This document shows, in pieces, positions 11,597 to 18,378 of a stretch of DNA of 28,822 nt. Source of the stretch: a virus; the IMG/VR virus record IMGVR_UViG_3300010157_000194, positions 1-28,822 of that record, one strand, 5' to 3'. The notes below the pieces were generated by a model. The model did no database searches, was not told where the DNA came from, and was given only the letters and a program-made list of their open reading frames with translations. Within the stretch, counting starts at the first letter, position 1, and the number at the start of each line of letters is the position of its first letter. Made by a program: the position numbers and the translations under genes.

Positions 11597-12382
11597 TCAT
11601 CGGTTCAGGTTACTACCACTTTTTTGCACTTTATTGCACTTATATACATCTGGTGCCTTTATAATTTCTCTTATTCTGTTTCTATCAATATTATATTTTC
11701 TCTGTAATGCTGACTTGGTTGCACCATTATTATGCTCTCTTATGATAGTCTCTATTAATTCTAAACTATACTTTACTTTAATAACACCGGTTAATCGGTC
11801 TTTTATCGCTTGGCAAAACTCTTTAGACCTTTTCTTATCCTTATTTGATAATATTCTTTTTTCTATTGTAGACTGTGATTGTTTTTTACCAGTTAAACTT
11901 TTACTAATTTTCGCCTTCACCTCATCACTAGGTGATACTCCTTTATTAATTGGCCCGCCATATCTCTCCAACATGGTGACTTTTCTTTTCTCTATTGCAT
12001 CCTTTGATTGTTTACGCCCTATTAAGGATATTCTAATTTTTTCTCTCATTTCAGGCGTAAATCCTTTAGAAGACTTACGCATTTTATTTTTAGTTTCTTC
12101 TGATAATTTACGACCACTTGCACCCTCACCACCATCTGTTAGGTTTCTTAGTATTCCTGTGTTATTATCTTTTCTGCCATAAAATAGGATAAAATCTCTC
12201 TCATTAGAAAACGCTTGTTCCTCTGTAAGGTTCTGTAATATTATCTTAATTTTATCTCTATTATTTGGTGGTAATATTTCTCTATCTCCTTTTCTATACG
12301 CTCTTTTACCCTTGCCCTTACCAATATAATACGGTGTGCCGTTTTCTCTCAGGTATGCATAAACATAATAGTCTTCGGTCAT
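11597..12382 (-). CDS. GIY-YIG homing endonuclease with NUMOD3 repeats (261 aa)
   Basis: The N-terminal GIY-YIG domain shows YYVYAYL (residues 5-11), PYYIGKGKGKRAYRKG (about 17-32), and a later Glu-containing helix (EEQAFSNERDFILFYG). LRNLTDGGEGASGRKLSEET then leads into several NUMOD3 modules (GRKLSEETKNKM, GRKQSKDAIEKR, GKKQSQSTIEKR), which bind DNA. The C-terminal ~40 residues (TIIREHNNGATKSALQRKY) look like a helix-turn-helix. This is the standard layout of free-standing phage homing endonucleases. The start overlaps the upstream DruA-like gene by four bases. Confidence 0.85.
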   Translation of the reverse strand: MTEDYYVYAYLRENGTPYYIGKGKGKRAYRKGDREILPPNNRDKIKIILQNLTEEQAFSNERDFILFYGRKDNNTGILRNLTDGGEGASGRKLSEETKNKMRKSSKGFTPEMREKIRISLIGRKQSKDAIEKRKVTMLERYGGPINKGVSPSDEVKAKISKSLTGKKQSQSTIEKRILSNKDKKRSKEFCQAIKDRLTGVIKVKYSLELIETIIREHNNGATKSALQRKYNIDRNRIREIIKAPDVYKCNKVQKSGSNLNR

Positions 12383-12948
12383 ACTCTCTCCGTTATTAAT
12401 ATCTTTTTTCTGTTCTCACCTGTGGGTTTCATATACTTTTCTTTTATATCCTCTTTACTATCCCACTTCATTGATACTGATTTTCTATTGGGCGGTAGAC
12501 CAGCAGTTTCGCCTATATTCTTCCAGTTATCAGCAAGGTATACTGACCCATTATGATTTGCACCTATTGTAGTGACTATGGCTAATAATTCATCGCCATA
12601 TCTATTGTTCCAGTCTGTTTTGGCACGGTTTCTGATTGTCTTTAATATCTGACTACCAATGTTTGGTATTCTTTCACTCATACAAAATCTCTTATTATCG
12701 GCAACCTTATTGAATATCATATCATATTGCTTCTGATTAAGGTTGAAATGATTTAATATTGCTTTGGGTGTGGGTTTGAAGCCTGACCCTATCCAGAATG
12801 TGCCAATAATACGGTCTTCATAGTGAATTAGGTACTTCAAGCATCTACCTACAGTTCTGGCTGATTTGACATAACTATGATGGTTTATCACAATATTATC
12901 AGCAATTTTCTTGTCTTGCGGAGTATTGGCAATTTCAATTCTTAACAT
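12379..12948 (-). CDS. DUF4338/DruA-like protein (189 aa)
   Basis: The layout matches my memory of the DUF4338 domain (DruA of Druantia systems): VGRCLKYLIHYEDRIIGT (33-50), then NKRFCM...IPNIGSQILKTI (85-105), DWNNRYGDELLAI (112-124), then GSVYLADNWKNIGETAG (134-150). In DUF4338 the corresponding landmarks are N-RF, DW--RYG, and Y-A-NW---GET-G. The fold may be acyltransferase-like. A Mom-type modification enzyme is another possibility. It sits between homing-type genes and is not accompanied by other Druantia genes in this window. Confidence 0.5.
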   Translation of the reverse strand: MLRIEIANTPQDKKIADNIVINHHSYVKSARTVGRCLKYLIHYEDRIIGTFWIGSGFKPTPKAILNHFNLNQKQYDMIFNKVADNKRFCMSERIPNIGSQILKTIRNRAKTDWNNRYGDELLAIVTTIGANHNGSVYLADNWKNIGETAGLPPNRKSVSMKWDSKEDIKEKYMKPTGENRKKILITERV

Positions 12949-13072
12949 CTAACTCTTTTATATACTTATAGAGTTTAACATAATACTCAAACTCTTTGGG
13001 ACAATGCTCTGGATTTGGCAGTCTGTCACCATACATCTCCAAAAATTCTTTTATCTGTTCTTCAACTGTCAT
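12935..13072 (-). CDS. Unknown 45-residue protein
   Basis: Encodes MTVEEQIKEFLEMYGDRLPN then PEHCPKEFEYYVKLYKYIKE. It overlaps the DruA-like gene start by 14 bases and the upstream gene stop by four. Helical and soluble. No family recognised. Confidence 0.5.
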   Translation of the reverse strand: MTVEEQIKEFLEMYGDRLPNPEHCPKEFEYYVKLYKYIKELDVKN

Positions 13073-13281
13073 TTCAATAATAATTGTCTAATCATATTGG
13101 CTGCACCGCCACTGGTTGTTTGAGTATCAGTACCACTCTCGCATATAGCGATACATTCATCAATAATAAGAGAGGCAAATTTCTCTACATCAAATGTCCT
13201 ATCAACCATGAATTTATGCGGGTTATATACTTGTTCCCATGCATTACATTCTATTGCTAATTGTTTCAATTTTTCATTCAT
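13069..13281 (-). CDS. Conserved small phage protein with FASLIIDEC motif (70 aa)
   Basis: Starts MNEKLKQLAIECNAWEQVYN and contains FDVEKFASLIIDECIAICES, the same pattern as the protein at 6693-6926. This is a common phage hypothetical family. Four-base overlaps at the stop. Function unknown. Confidence 0.65.
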   Translation of the reverse strand: MNEKLKQLAIECNAWEQVYNPHKFMVDRTFDVEKFASLIIDECIAICESGTDTQTTSGGAANMIRQLLLK

Positions 13282-13453
13282 TTGGTTCTCTTATAATAAT
13301 AGGTACAGGTGGTTTTCTTAACGCCTCTTCTATTGCCTCTGTAAGGGACTTAGAGGGTTTTCTTTTCTGTGGGTTTCGGTGTGTTTCTGCCAACATCCAA
13401 TCAGGTAATGGCTCAATATCGTCCGGTTCACCCCAAAAGTTTTTGTTGTTCAT
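13274..13453 (-). CDS. Unknown Pro-rich protein (59 aa)
   Basis: Encodes MNNKNFWGEPDDIEPLPDWM and continues with a basic stretch (NPQKRKPSKSLTEAIEEAL) and a Pro-rich end. It overlaps both neighbouring genes. No recognised motif. Confidence 0.5.
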   Translation of the reverse strand: MNNKNFWGEPDDIEPLPDWMLAETHRNPQKRKPSKSLTEAIEEALRKPPVPIIIREPNE

Positions 13454-13607
13454 TTTTTCTTTTCCTTCCTTCTACTATCATCTTTGCATACCATTCTGCC
13501 TGTGATATGGTACTCTTATTCAATCTAATAACCTCATTATCAATCAGCAAAACATAATCCCACAATTGGACATTGAAATCTATACTATAACCATCTTTAT
13601 TGGTCAT
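13428..13607 (-). CDS. Unknown protein (59 aa)
   Basis: Encodes MTNKDGYSIDFNVQLWDYVL, then a helical basic C-terminus (AKMIVEGRKRKNEQQ). It overlaps the next gene by 26 bases. The start overlaps the previous stop by one base (TAATG). No recognised family. Confidence 0.5.
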   Translation of the reverse strand: MTNKDGYSIDFNVQLWDYVLLIDNEVIRLNKSTISQAEWYAKMIVEGRKRKNEQQKLLG

Positions 13608-13825
13608 TAATGCACAATACCTGCACTATCTGGTATTTGCATCTTAGGCGGTATGACTGATAATAACTTGCGAAAGTCATCACCTGACCCAGCATAATCG
13701 TTAGTCATTACTAACCTTGCCAACATAATGGCGGTTAAACTTAATGGGTCTATCTCATACTTAATAGCCAAAGCTGCAATATAATTATCAACTTCGTATG
13801 CTATTTCTTCTAGTTTATCACTCAT
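13607..13825 (-). CDS. Unknown helical protein (72 aa)
   Basis: Starts MSDKLEEIAYEVDNYIAALA and contains PLSLTAIMLARLVMTND, a typical helical pattern shared by small phage proteins of unknown function. Soluble. It overlaps the upstream coiled-coil gene by eight bases. Confidence 0.6.
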   Translation of the reverse strand: MSDKLEEIAYEVDNYIAALAIKYEIDPLSLTAIMLARLVMTNDYAGSGDDFRKLLSVIPPKMQIPDSAGIVH

Positions 13826-13976
13826 AATGGTTCTTTAGGTTGACAAAATTTGATGGTTGTTTATTCTCTAGCTCTTCAATTCTAGCCTTTGCATCGGCTA
13901 ATTTTTGCTCAAGTGTTTTAATCAATTCAACCATTGATAGTATCGCTTCGGTTTCTTGTTGTTGCATAGTTTTCAT
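13818..13976 (-). CDS. Small coiled-coil protein (52 aa)
   Basis: Encodes MKTMQQQETEAILSMVELIK and continues TLEQKLADAKARIEELEN, a clear heptad coiled coil, with a polar tail. Overlaps neighbours at both ends. Function unknown, perhaps an oligomerisation module. Confidence 0.5.
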   Translation of the reverse strand: MKTMQQQETEAILSMVELIKTLEQKLADAKARIEELENKQPSNFVNLKNHYE

Positions 13977-14278
13977 TTTACAGTTTCTTTTAGTTGACGC
14001 ATTTGATCCTCAGATAAAGGACCATCATCTTGTTCATAATAAGGCTCTTTCTGTTTCACTCTTCGCTCTTGTATGGTCTCTTCTTTCCATATCTTACGGG
14101 GTGATGCACACATAATACAGTTCGGTTGACCACAATCCATTGCATGATGCTTTGCAAATTTATGCGGTTCTTTTACCTCTATGCCATGTGTCTTTGCAAT
14201 CTTTGTTTGTTTTATAATTGCAGTATTTTCTTTATGTATTCGCTTTGAATGTTTTACCTTAGAATTCTCATCGCTCAT
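13973..14278 (-). CDS. Conserved phage protein with HAMDCGQPNCIMC motif (101 aa)
   Basis: A GTG at 14284 is in frame, but the ATG at 14278 (MSDENSKVKHSKRIHKEN) has AGGGAG at the right distance and is preferred. The protein is basic at the N-terminus and has a conserved HAMDCGQPNCIMCASPRK segment (about 46-63), which with its Cys/His set probably binds a metal. This segment is frequent in aquatic T4-like phages. Function unknown. Confidence 0.7.
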   Translation of the reverse strand: MSDENSKVKHSKRIHKENTAIIKQTKIAKTHGIEVKEPHKFAKHHAMDCGQPNCIMCASPRKIWKEETIQERRVKQKEPYYEQDDGPLSEDQMRQLKETVK

Positions 14279-14287
14279 ATGCACTCC

Positions 14288-14905
14288 CTAGTTAAGTAAT
14301 TCTGTCAGCATCTGTTTATCACCAATTGCACCTCTCAAAAATGAATTGAATGCTAAACTAGTTCTAATGTTATTACCAGCCTTCTGTTCAACCATATGTA
14401 TTAATGATGAAGGGAATATGACAATATCGCCTGGTTTTACAGTAAAGTACCAACTCTCGGCATTATAAAGATTCCATTCTTTTGGAAATAATTTGATTTG
14501 TCTATACATGCCATCATTAAAGAATGTAATCTTATCTTTTTCAGGATCAGCATTAACGTACAACACACCAGATAGGAAACTGTTAGGATGTGCGTGTTTG
14601 TGATGGTGTTGGTTCTCGGCTGTATAGTTCAACCATGATTGTGTGATATATGGTTTTACATCATCTTTTGGTTTTATGATGTTATCCAGATACATTTGTA
14701 ATGCGGAAGTAATTTCTTGTTTGATGGTGGTCATTGGATCATGCCTCATCAAATAATTATCCAGGCTCGTAATATTACCTTCATTCTTGTAGGTGGTCTT
14801 ACTCTGCTCATCAAAGAATTCTAACTCTTCTTTAGTGAATTCTCTCTCAATATTGGTAAATATTAATGGTGTTGGAAATATTCCATGTATTACTGGATTT
14901 AACAT
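14288..14905 (-). CDS. Putative 2OG-Fe(II) oxygenase (205 aa)
   Basis: I chose the ATG at 14905 (MLNPVIHGIFPTPLIFTNIE), which has GTGAGAG upstream. The core fits the phage 2OG-Fe(II) oxygenase family: SWLNY, HHHKHAHPNSFLSGVLYVNA (iron-binding first half), then GDIVIFPSSLIHMVEQ (distal His) and IRTSLAFNSF (2-oxoglutarate-binding Arg). Such enzymes hydroxylate proteins or nucleic acids; the substrate is unknown here. The region upstream holds TATAAT (14931-14936), but the best -35 (TTGCCA) is 20 bases away, so the promoter is weak or atypical. A terminator of the previous gene precedes it. Confidence 0.8.
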   Translation of the reverse strand: MLNPVIHGIFPTPLIFTNIEREFTKEELEFFDEQSKTTYKNEGNITSLDNYLMRHDPMTTIKQEITSALQMYLDNIIKPKDDVKPYITQSWLNYTAENQHHHKHAHPNSFLSGVLYVNADPEKDKITFFNDGMYRQIKLFPKEWNLYNAESWYFTVKPGDIVIFPSSLIHMVEQKAGNNIRTSLAFNSFLRGAIGDKQMLTELLN

Positions 14906-14962
14906 ACTCTCACTTTCATTTAGTTTTGTAATTATAACATAATATAACTCATTATGTGGCAA

Positions 14963-14990
14963 TAATAAAAAACCCACCAATAGGTGGGTT
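14963..14990 (-). terminator. Rho-independent terminator
   Basis: Minus strand: AACCCACC, loop TATT, GGTGGGTT followed by TTTTATTATT. A perfect 8-bp stem with a U run just after the stop of the 83-residue gene. It is the clearest intrinsic terminator in the window. Confidence 0.9.
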
Positions 14991-14992
14991 AT

Positions 14993-15244
14993 TTAAGGTC
15001 TGATTGTTTCATCAGCATCTTTTTCAATTATGAAATTGATAAAATTAACTGCCTCGTCTTCATCGGTAAAGTACCGAACAATTGTTTGCCCAGTAAAGGT
15101 TGAAGTAAATACTAGAAGTATGTTTACTTCCCTATGTATAGACAGTTTAATAAACCAACCGTTACGCTCACAGATATTCCAAGAGCGTAGGCTGTTTATT
15201 ATACTCCACTGCACCCAATGTGCTTTTGACAGTTTATTTTGCAT
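14993..15244 (-). CDS. Unknown protein (83 aa), monocistronic
   Basis: Starts MQNKLSKAHWVQWSIINSLR. Mixed alpha/beta with FIKLSIHREVNILLVFTST in the centre and an acidic end. The gene is isolated: a long inverted repeat lies upstream (15249-15300) and a strong terminator immediately follows the stop. That organisation suggests independent regulation. Confidence 0.65.
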   Translation of the reverse strand: MQNKLSKAHWVQWSIINSLRSWNICERNGWFIKLSIHREVNILLVFTSTFTGQTIVRYFTDEDEAVNFINFIIEKDADETIRP

Positions 15245-15248
15245 TTCC

Positions 15249-15300
15249 TAAAGTTGTTGGTTATACTATCCATCATGGTATGTAGTATATCCAACACTTT
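15249..15300. other. Long imperfect inverted repeat in the leader of the 83-aa gene
   Basis: About 18 base pairs (15249-15268 with 15283-15300) with one mismatch and one bulge around a 14-base loop. TATACT occurs in both arms, one on each strand, so the repeat may be an operator overlapping promoters, or a hairpin in the leader RNA. Confidence 0.5.
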
Positions 15301-15309
15301 TAGAATGCT

Positions 15310-15393
15310 TTAACGACCTTTTATGCCCGGTTCCGACTTGTATTTCTTGATAGCTGCAATAGCTTCTAGAATACTTTGTAAGAATTTCTTCAT
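15310..15393 (-). CDS. 27-residue basic peptide
   Basis: Encodes MKKFLQSILEAIAAIKKYKS followed by EPGIKGR. Amphipathic and basic. It starts in the stop of the DUF3563-like gene (ATGA). Function unknown. Confidence 0.45.
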   Translation of the reverse strand: MKKFLQSILEAIAAIKKYKSEPGIKGR

Positions 15394-15575
15394 ATCATAC
15401 CTCTCCGTTGTAAGGTTCGTACTCTGTTTTCATAGTCCACAAAATCAACCGATTGATTTAGATAATGACTTATCTCATCTTGGTATGATATTGTAAAGGT
15501 TTTTTTAACCCATTTCCAAAAATTGGTCAAACTAGGAGTTTCTACTCCGCTGAGAGCGTCTAACTCATTTGACAT
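15390..15575 (-). CDS. DUF3563-like small protein (61 aa)
   Basis: The ATG at 15575 (MSNELDALSGVETPSLTNFW) follows the phasin stop by one base and is preferred over an upstream in-frame ATG within the phasin gene. The C-terminal half, DEISHYLNQSVDFVDYENRV followed by RTLQRRG, matches the DUF3563 signature (xxYLxxAxDxxDLExRxRxL) found in proteobacteria, especially betaproteobacteria. Function unknown in hosts. Placement next to a phasin gene suggests both were acquired from a host. Confidence 0.6.
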   Translation of the reverse strand: MSNELDALSGVETPSLTNFWKWVKKTFTISYQDEISHYLNQSVDFVDYENRVRTLQRRGMI

Positions 15576-15576
15576 A

Positions 15577-15789
15577 TTAGGCCTTTGCTGACTTAGCAAA
15601 CTTCTCAAATGTAGCCAATGATTGCTCTGCTAATGCTTGGTTGGTTTTAACGATTTGCTTAACGAATTCTGTTTGTGTATCAACAAAAGCGTTAAGTGGT
15701 TTTTGGATTTCTTTGTCGGTTACGAATGTATTAACAAAGTATTTTTTTGCACCTTGAACGGTGTCAATGAATGAATCTACTGCAAACAT
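15577..15789 (-). CDS. Phasin-family protein (70 aa)
   Basis: The pattern VKTNQALAEQSLATFEKFAK at the C-terminus, together with FVNTFVTDKEIQKPLNAFVD, fits phasin (Phasin_2-like) proteins that coat polyhydroxyalkanoate granules and can act as chaperones. At 70 residues it is shorter than typical phasins (roughly 100-190), lacking much of the usual protein. A strong AAGGAGAT ribosome site lies at the start. A phage might use it to alter carbon-store granules or as a stress chaperone. That is inference. Confidence 0.6.
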   Translation of the reverse strand: MFAVDSFIDTVQGAKKYFVNTFVTDKEIQKPLNAFVDTQTEFVKQIVKTNQALAEQSLATFEKFAKSAKA

Positions 15790-15811
15790 ATTATCTCCTT
15801 AGACGAATAAA

Positions 15812-15836
15812 GTGAGCCTCATTATTGAGCGCTCAC
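15812..15836 (-). terminator. Possible weak terminator or leader hairpin before the phasin gene
   Basis: Minus strand GTGAGC, a bulged G, CTCA, loop ATAA, TGAG, GCTCAC followed by TTTATT. This is a 10-bp stem with one bulge and a weak U-rich tail. It may partly terminate PhoH transcripts or affect phasin translation. The U run is poor. Confidence 0.45.
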
Positions 15837-15880
15837 AATTATATATGCTCTATCTAAGTGTTTCTACTAGTATGCCATGT

Positions 15881-16621
15881 CTAAAGATTCATATCCTCAT
15901 AATGCATCTTGGCAAGAATGTAATCCTTCACTAATGATGAGCGCACAATGTCATCAGCCGTAAACTCAATGCGGGTAAATGCCTGCATCCCATCGGCAAT
16001 GTCAAAGAATTTTAATATGCCTGACATATCGTTTCTCTTCTTGTTCAGGTCGGTTTGTCTGTAGTCACCGCACCACAGAATCTTTGAGCGATAACCAACC
16101 CGTGTCATTACGGTATCAATCTCTTCAAAGGTCATGTTTTGCATCTCATCCACAATGATAATGGCATCATCAAATGACATACCACGAATGAATGAAGTAG
16201 ATATAAACTCCACATGGTGTTGTTCTTCTAATCTATCCCATGCATCACGGCGACCAAATAATGTCTCACAGATTTGGCGATAGGGTTGTTGATATATGTC
16301 CATCTTTTCGTTTACATCGCCTGGCAGGTGGCCAATCTCACGGGATTGTACGGCAGAACGAACAACAATGATTTTGTTGAATGGATTTGATTTATCAAGG
16401 ACTTCTTGTATTGCCTTGTATAATGCACAGAATGTTTTGCCTGTACCTGCAACACCATGTAATGCTACAAAATAATCACCTCGTTTGTATGCATCAAAGA
16501 ATAGTTTTTGATTCTCTGTTAATGGTTCAAAATGTTTAAGGTCATCAATTCTTATCTTCAATTGATTGGTTGTCTTGGCTACTGTTATTGTTTCGTTGTT
16601 TGCTGTTTGTTTGCGAGCCAT
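15881..16621 (-). CDS. phoH: PhoH-like P-loop ATPase (246 aa)
   Basis: Walker A GVAGTGKT at residues 56-63, Walker B IIIVDE at 154-159, and the PhoH signature around IIVVRSAVQSREIGHLPGDV (84-103) and a late CGDYRQTDL. This identifies the PhoH family, cytoplasmic ATPases or RNA helicase-like proteins common in marine and aquatic phages. The role in infection is unsettled. AGGAAAAATCA lies upstream of the ATG. The gene start lies inside the 3' end of the upstream GIY-YIG frame (77-base overlap). Confidence 0.9.
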   Translation of the reverse strand: MARKQTANNETITVAKTTNQLKIRIDDLKHFEPLTENQKLFFDAYKRGDYFVALHGVAGTGKTFCALYKAIQEVLDKSNPFNKIIVVRSAVQSREIGHLPGDVNEKMDIYQQPYRQICETLFGRRDAWDRLEEQHHVEFISTSFIRGMSFDDAIIIVDEMQNMTFEEIDTVMTRVGYRSKILWCGDYRQTDLNKKRNDMSGILKFFDIADGMQAFTRIEFTADDIVRSSLVKDYILAKMHYEDMNL

Positions 16622-17027
16622 TGATTTTTCCTATTACATGAGATTTATGGATTTTACAGGTCACCCATGAGTTATAATAAGAGTCACTTAAAAGAGCTTG
16701 TCTACTGAATATCTCAAAAGTCTCCCAATAACTACATTCTGACCTAGATTTGCATAGATGTAGAATTTCCCTTGTGTATTGATCCTCTCCATTCTGTTTC
16801 ACCTCTGTTTGTAGTTCTGTATTAGAACCCCAATAAGATTCCCAATCAGAGGTCTTGCGAATCTTTTTCTTTTTGCCTTTTATTTGCCGAGTACCAGCCT
16901 TGGTAAAAAACTTCTTACCAATATACTTTCTGCCGGTTTGGTGATGCGTAATAAGATAGACGAAACCAAAGTATCCTTCGGCATCGTCAAGTTTGAATTC
17001 TTCTGGTGTATTATAATAAAACCACAT
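16545..17027 (-). CDS. GIY-YIG (Seg-like) putative endonuclease (160 aa)
   Basis: The N-terminal region shows GFVYLITHHQTGRKYIGKKF (residues 21-40), the GIY-YIG core, then KKKKIRKTSDWESYWGSN and SECSYWETFEIFSRQALL, a conserved block I associate with T4-like phage putative structure-specific or homing nucleases. Family members normally end near 'KIHKSH'. Here the frame continues for another 30 polar residues and overlaps phoH by 77 bases. Whether that tail is really translated is uncertain, but no earlier in-frame stop exists. Confidence 0.75.
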   Translation of the reverse strand: MWFYYNTPEEFKLDDAEGYFGFVYLITHHQTGRKYIGKKFFTKAGTRQIKGKKKKIRKTSDWESYWGSNTELQTEVKQNGEDQYTREILHLCKSRSECSYWETFEIFSRQALLSDSYYNSWVTCKIHKSHVIGKINGSQTNSKQRNNNSSQDNQSIEDKN

Positions 17028-17173
17028 TAATAATCATCATCCTGTTCCACTTCTTCTTCATTTATATATGCTGAACAGAAGGGACAGAACTTAGGATCAT
17101 CTTCACAATCCTCTAAAATAAATTCAAGTGTGTATTTTGATTCACAATCAGGACATTGATGTTTTATAATCAT
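17027..17173 (-). CDS. Small zinc-ribbon protein (48 aa)
   Basis: Encodes MIIKHQCPDCESKYTLEFIL and later CPFCSAYI followed by an acidic tail. The two CxxC knuckles (residues 7-10 and about 33-36) indicate one structural zinc ion. Such mini zinc ribbons are common in T4-like phages. It overlaps both neighbours by a base or so (TAATG at its end). Confidence 0.65.
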   Translation of the reverse strand: MIIKHQCPDCESKYTLEFILEDCEDDPKFCPFCSAYINEEEVEQDDDY

Positions 17174-17985
17174 TATTCTGCTTTACCACACTTAGCACGC
17201 TTAGCGTTTGTTAATGCACCAAAATCAACTGGCCATTCTTGGCCTGGTTTTAATTCAACTGCACCAGCTGGAAATTTATACTCAACACCTGCTTGTTTTT
17301 GAATATCAGCAATACTCATGCGAAATTTAATTAGGTCATTACCTAGATTAGGATATGGTGCATTGTGTGGAAAACCCCAGCCTGCAACTTGTTTGGTTGT
17401 ATTGTTAATGACAATCTTATAATAACCTTTTGGTACAATTACACCATTACCAATGCTTTTATCACCTTGACCATAAATTGCACCAACATAGATTGTGAAT
17501 GGTTGATTCAATTGAACTGCCCAACCACGGACAGATGTTTCTAATAGTTTCCAGATGCCACGATTCAATGAACCTGCCTGTGGGTACATATTGGTCATTA
17601 GAAATGATTCATATTCTACTTGTTGTGACCAAGACAAATCACCATCTGGTGCGGCATGACCTTTATCGTAACCTGTGGCTGCATAATCATCAGGTCTTGC
17701 ACCTGTACCACCTAAACTTGCATCAGCAACAAATGCATTAGTGCGTGGAAAACAACCTAATGCGTTCTGTGGCATTAAGGTGTAAGAAACATAGACTGGA
17801 ATCTTAACTGGTGCGTCATATGCAACAAAGTATGCTTCACGGCAGATAGGTTGTGCTTGTCGTACAGTTTGTGCAAACCCATAAGGGTTGTGTACTGCAC
17901 ATTGTTGTGGAGGTAATGGTGCCCGTTGGTCCCATGCAAATACGGCACTTGTAAATAGTGCCAATAAAACTAATAACTTTTTCAT
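17173..17985 (-). CDS. Exported DNA/RNA non-specific endonuclease (270 aa)
   Basis: A signal peptide (MKKLLVLLALFTSAVFA, residues 1-17) precedes a beta-beta-alpha-metal nuclease domain. The catalytic motif is DKGHAAPDGD (107-116), a variant of the usual DRGHxxP. It is followed by SFLMTNMYPQ and NRGIWKLLE, where Asn residues bind the Mg ion. This is the NucA/Serratia nuclease family. The exported form would act in the periplasm or outside the cell. It could degrade competing DNA or block superinfecting genomes. AAGGAT lies upstream. Confidence 0.85.
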   Translation of the reverse strand: MKKLLVLLALFTSAVFAWDQRAPLPPQQCAVHNPYGFAQTVRQAQPICREAYFVAYDAPVKIPVYVSYTLMPQNALGCFPRTNAFVADASLGGTGARPDDYAATGYDKGHAAPDGDLSWSQQVEYESFLMTNMYPQAGSLNRGIWKLLETSVRGWAVQLNQPFTIYVGAIYGQGDKSIGNGVIVPKGYYKIVINNTTKQVAGWGFPHNAPYPNLGNDLIKFRMSIADIQKQAGVEYKFPAGAVELKPGQEWPVDFGALTNAKRAKCGKAE

Positions 17986-17993
17986 TTTAATCC

Positions 17994-18374
17994 TTAACAG
18001 TTACATTTTAATTTATAATCTTCTATTGCGGCTTTGATAGCATCTTCTGCAAGTATGCTACAATGTATTTTAACCGGTGGTAAGGAAAGTTCTTCAGCAA
18101 TTGTTGAATTGCTAATTTTTCCCGCTTGGTCAAGTGTTTTTCCTTTGACCCACTCGGTGACAAGGCTTGAACTTGCGATTGCGGATCCACATCCGTATGT
18201 TTTGAATTTTGCATCTTTTATTATTCCGTCTTCTACTTTAATTTGAAGTCTCATAACATCTCCACAAGCAGGTGCGCCAACCATACCAGTCCCAATGGAA
18301 GTATCACTAGAGTTAAAACTACCCACATTCCTGGGGTTTTCATAGTGGTCTAATACTTTTTCTGAATATGCCAT
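17994..18374 (-). CDS. iscU: IscU-type Fe-S cluster scaffold (126 aa)
   Basis: The ATG at 18374 gives MAYSEKVLDHYENPRNVGSF, the classic IscU start. A longer frame upstream overlaps the A-type carrier gene. The three cluster-ligand Cys are present: GAPACGD (Cys37), YGCGSAIASS (Cys62) and KIHCSILA (Cys105). The HscA-recognition motif LPPVK (98-102) is intact, suggesting it can use host chaperones. Length is that of bacterial IscU (about 128). It is immediately downstream of the A-type carrier gene, a two-gene Fe-S unit. Confidence 0.92.
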   Translation of the reverse strand: MAYSEKVLDHYENPRNVGSFNSSDTSIGTGMVGAPACGDVMRLQIKVEDGIIKDAKFKTYGCGSAIASSSLVTEWVKGKTLDQAGKISNSTIAEELSLPPVKIHCSILAEDAIKAAIEDYKLKCNC

Positions 18375-18378
18375 GCGT

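Noticed and set aside
11556-12182. Plus-strand open frame of 208 codons
   Set aside because: It is antisense to the GIY-YIG homing endonuclease, whose motifs are clear. The frame is a composition shadow.
14931-14962. Ordinary sigma70 promoter before the 2OG oxygenase gene
   Set aside because: TATAAT is present but the best -35 (TTGCCA) is 20 bases away, too far for a convincing promoter. I mention it only in the gene entry.
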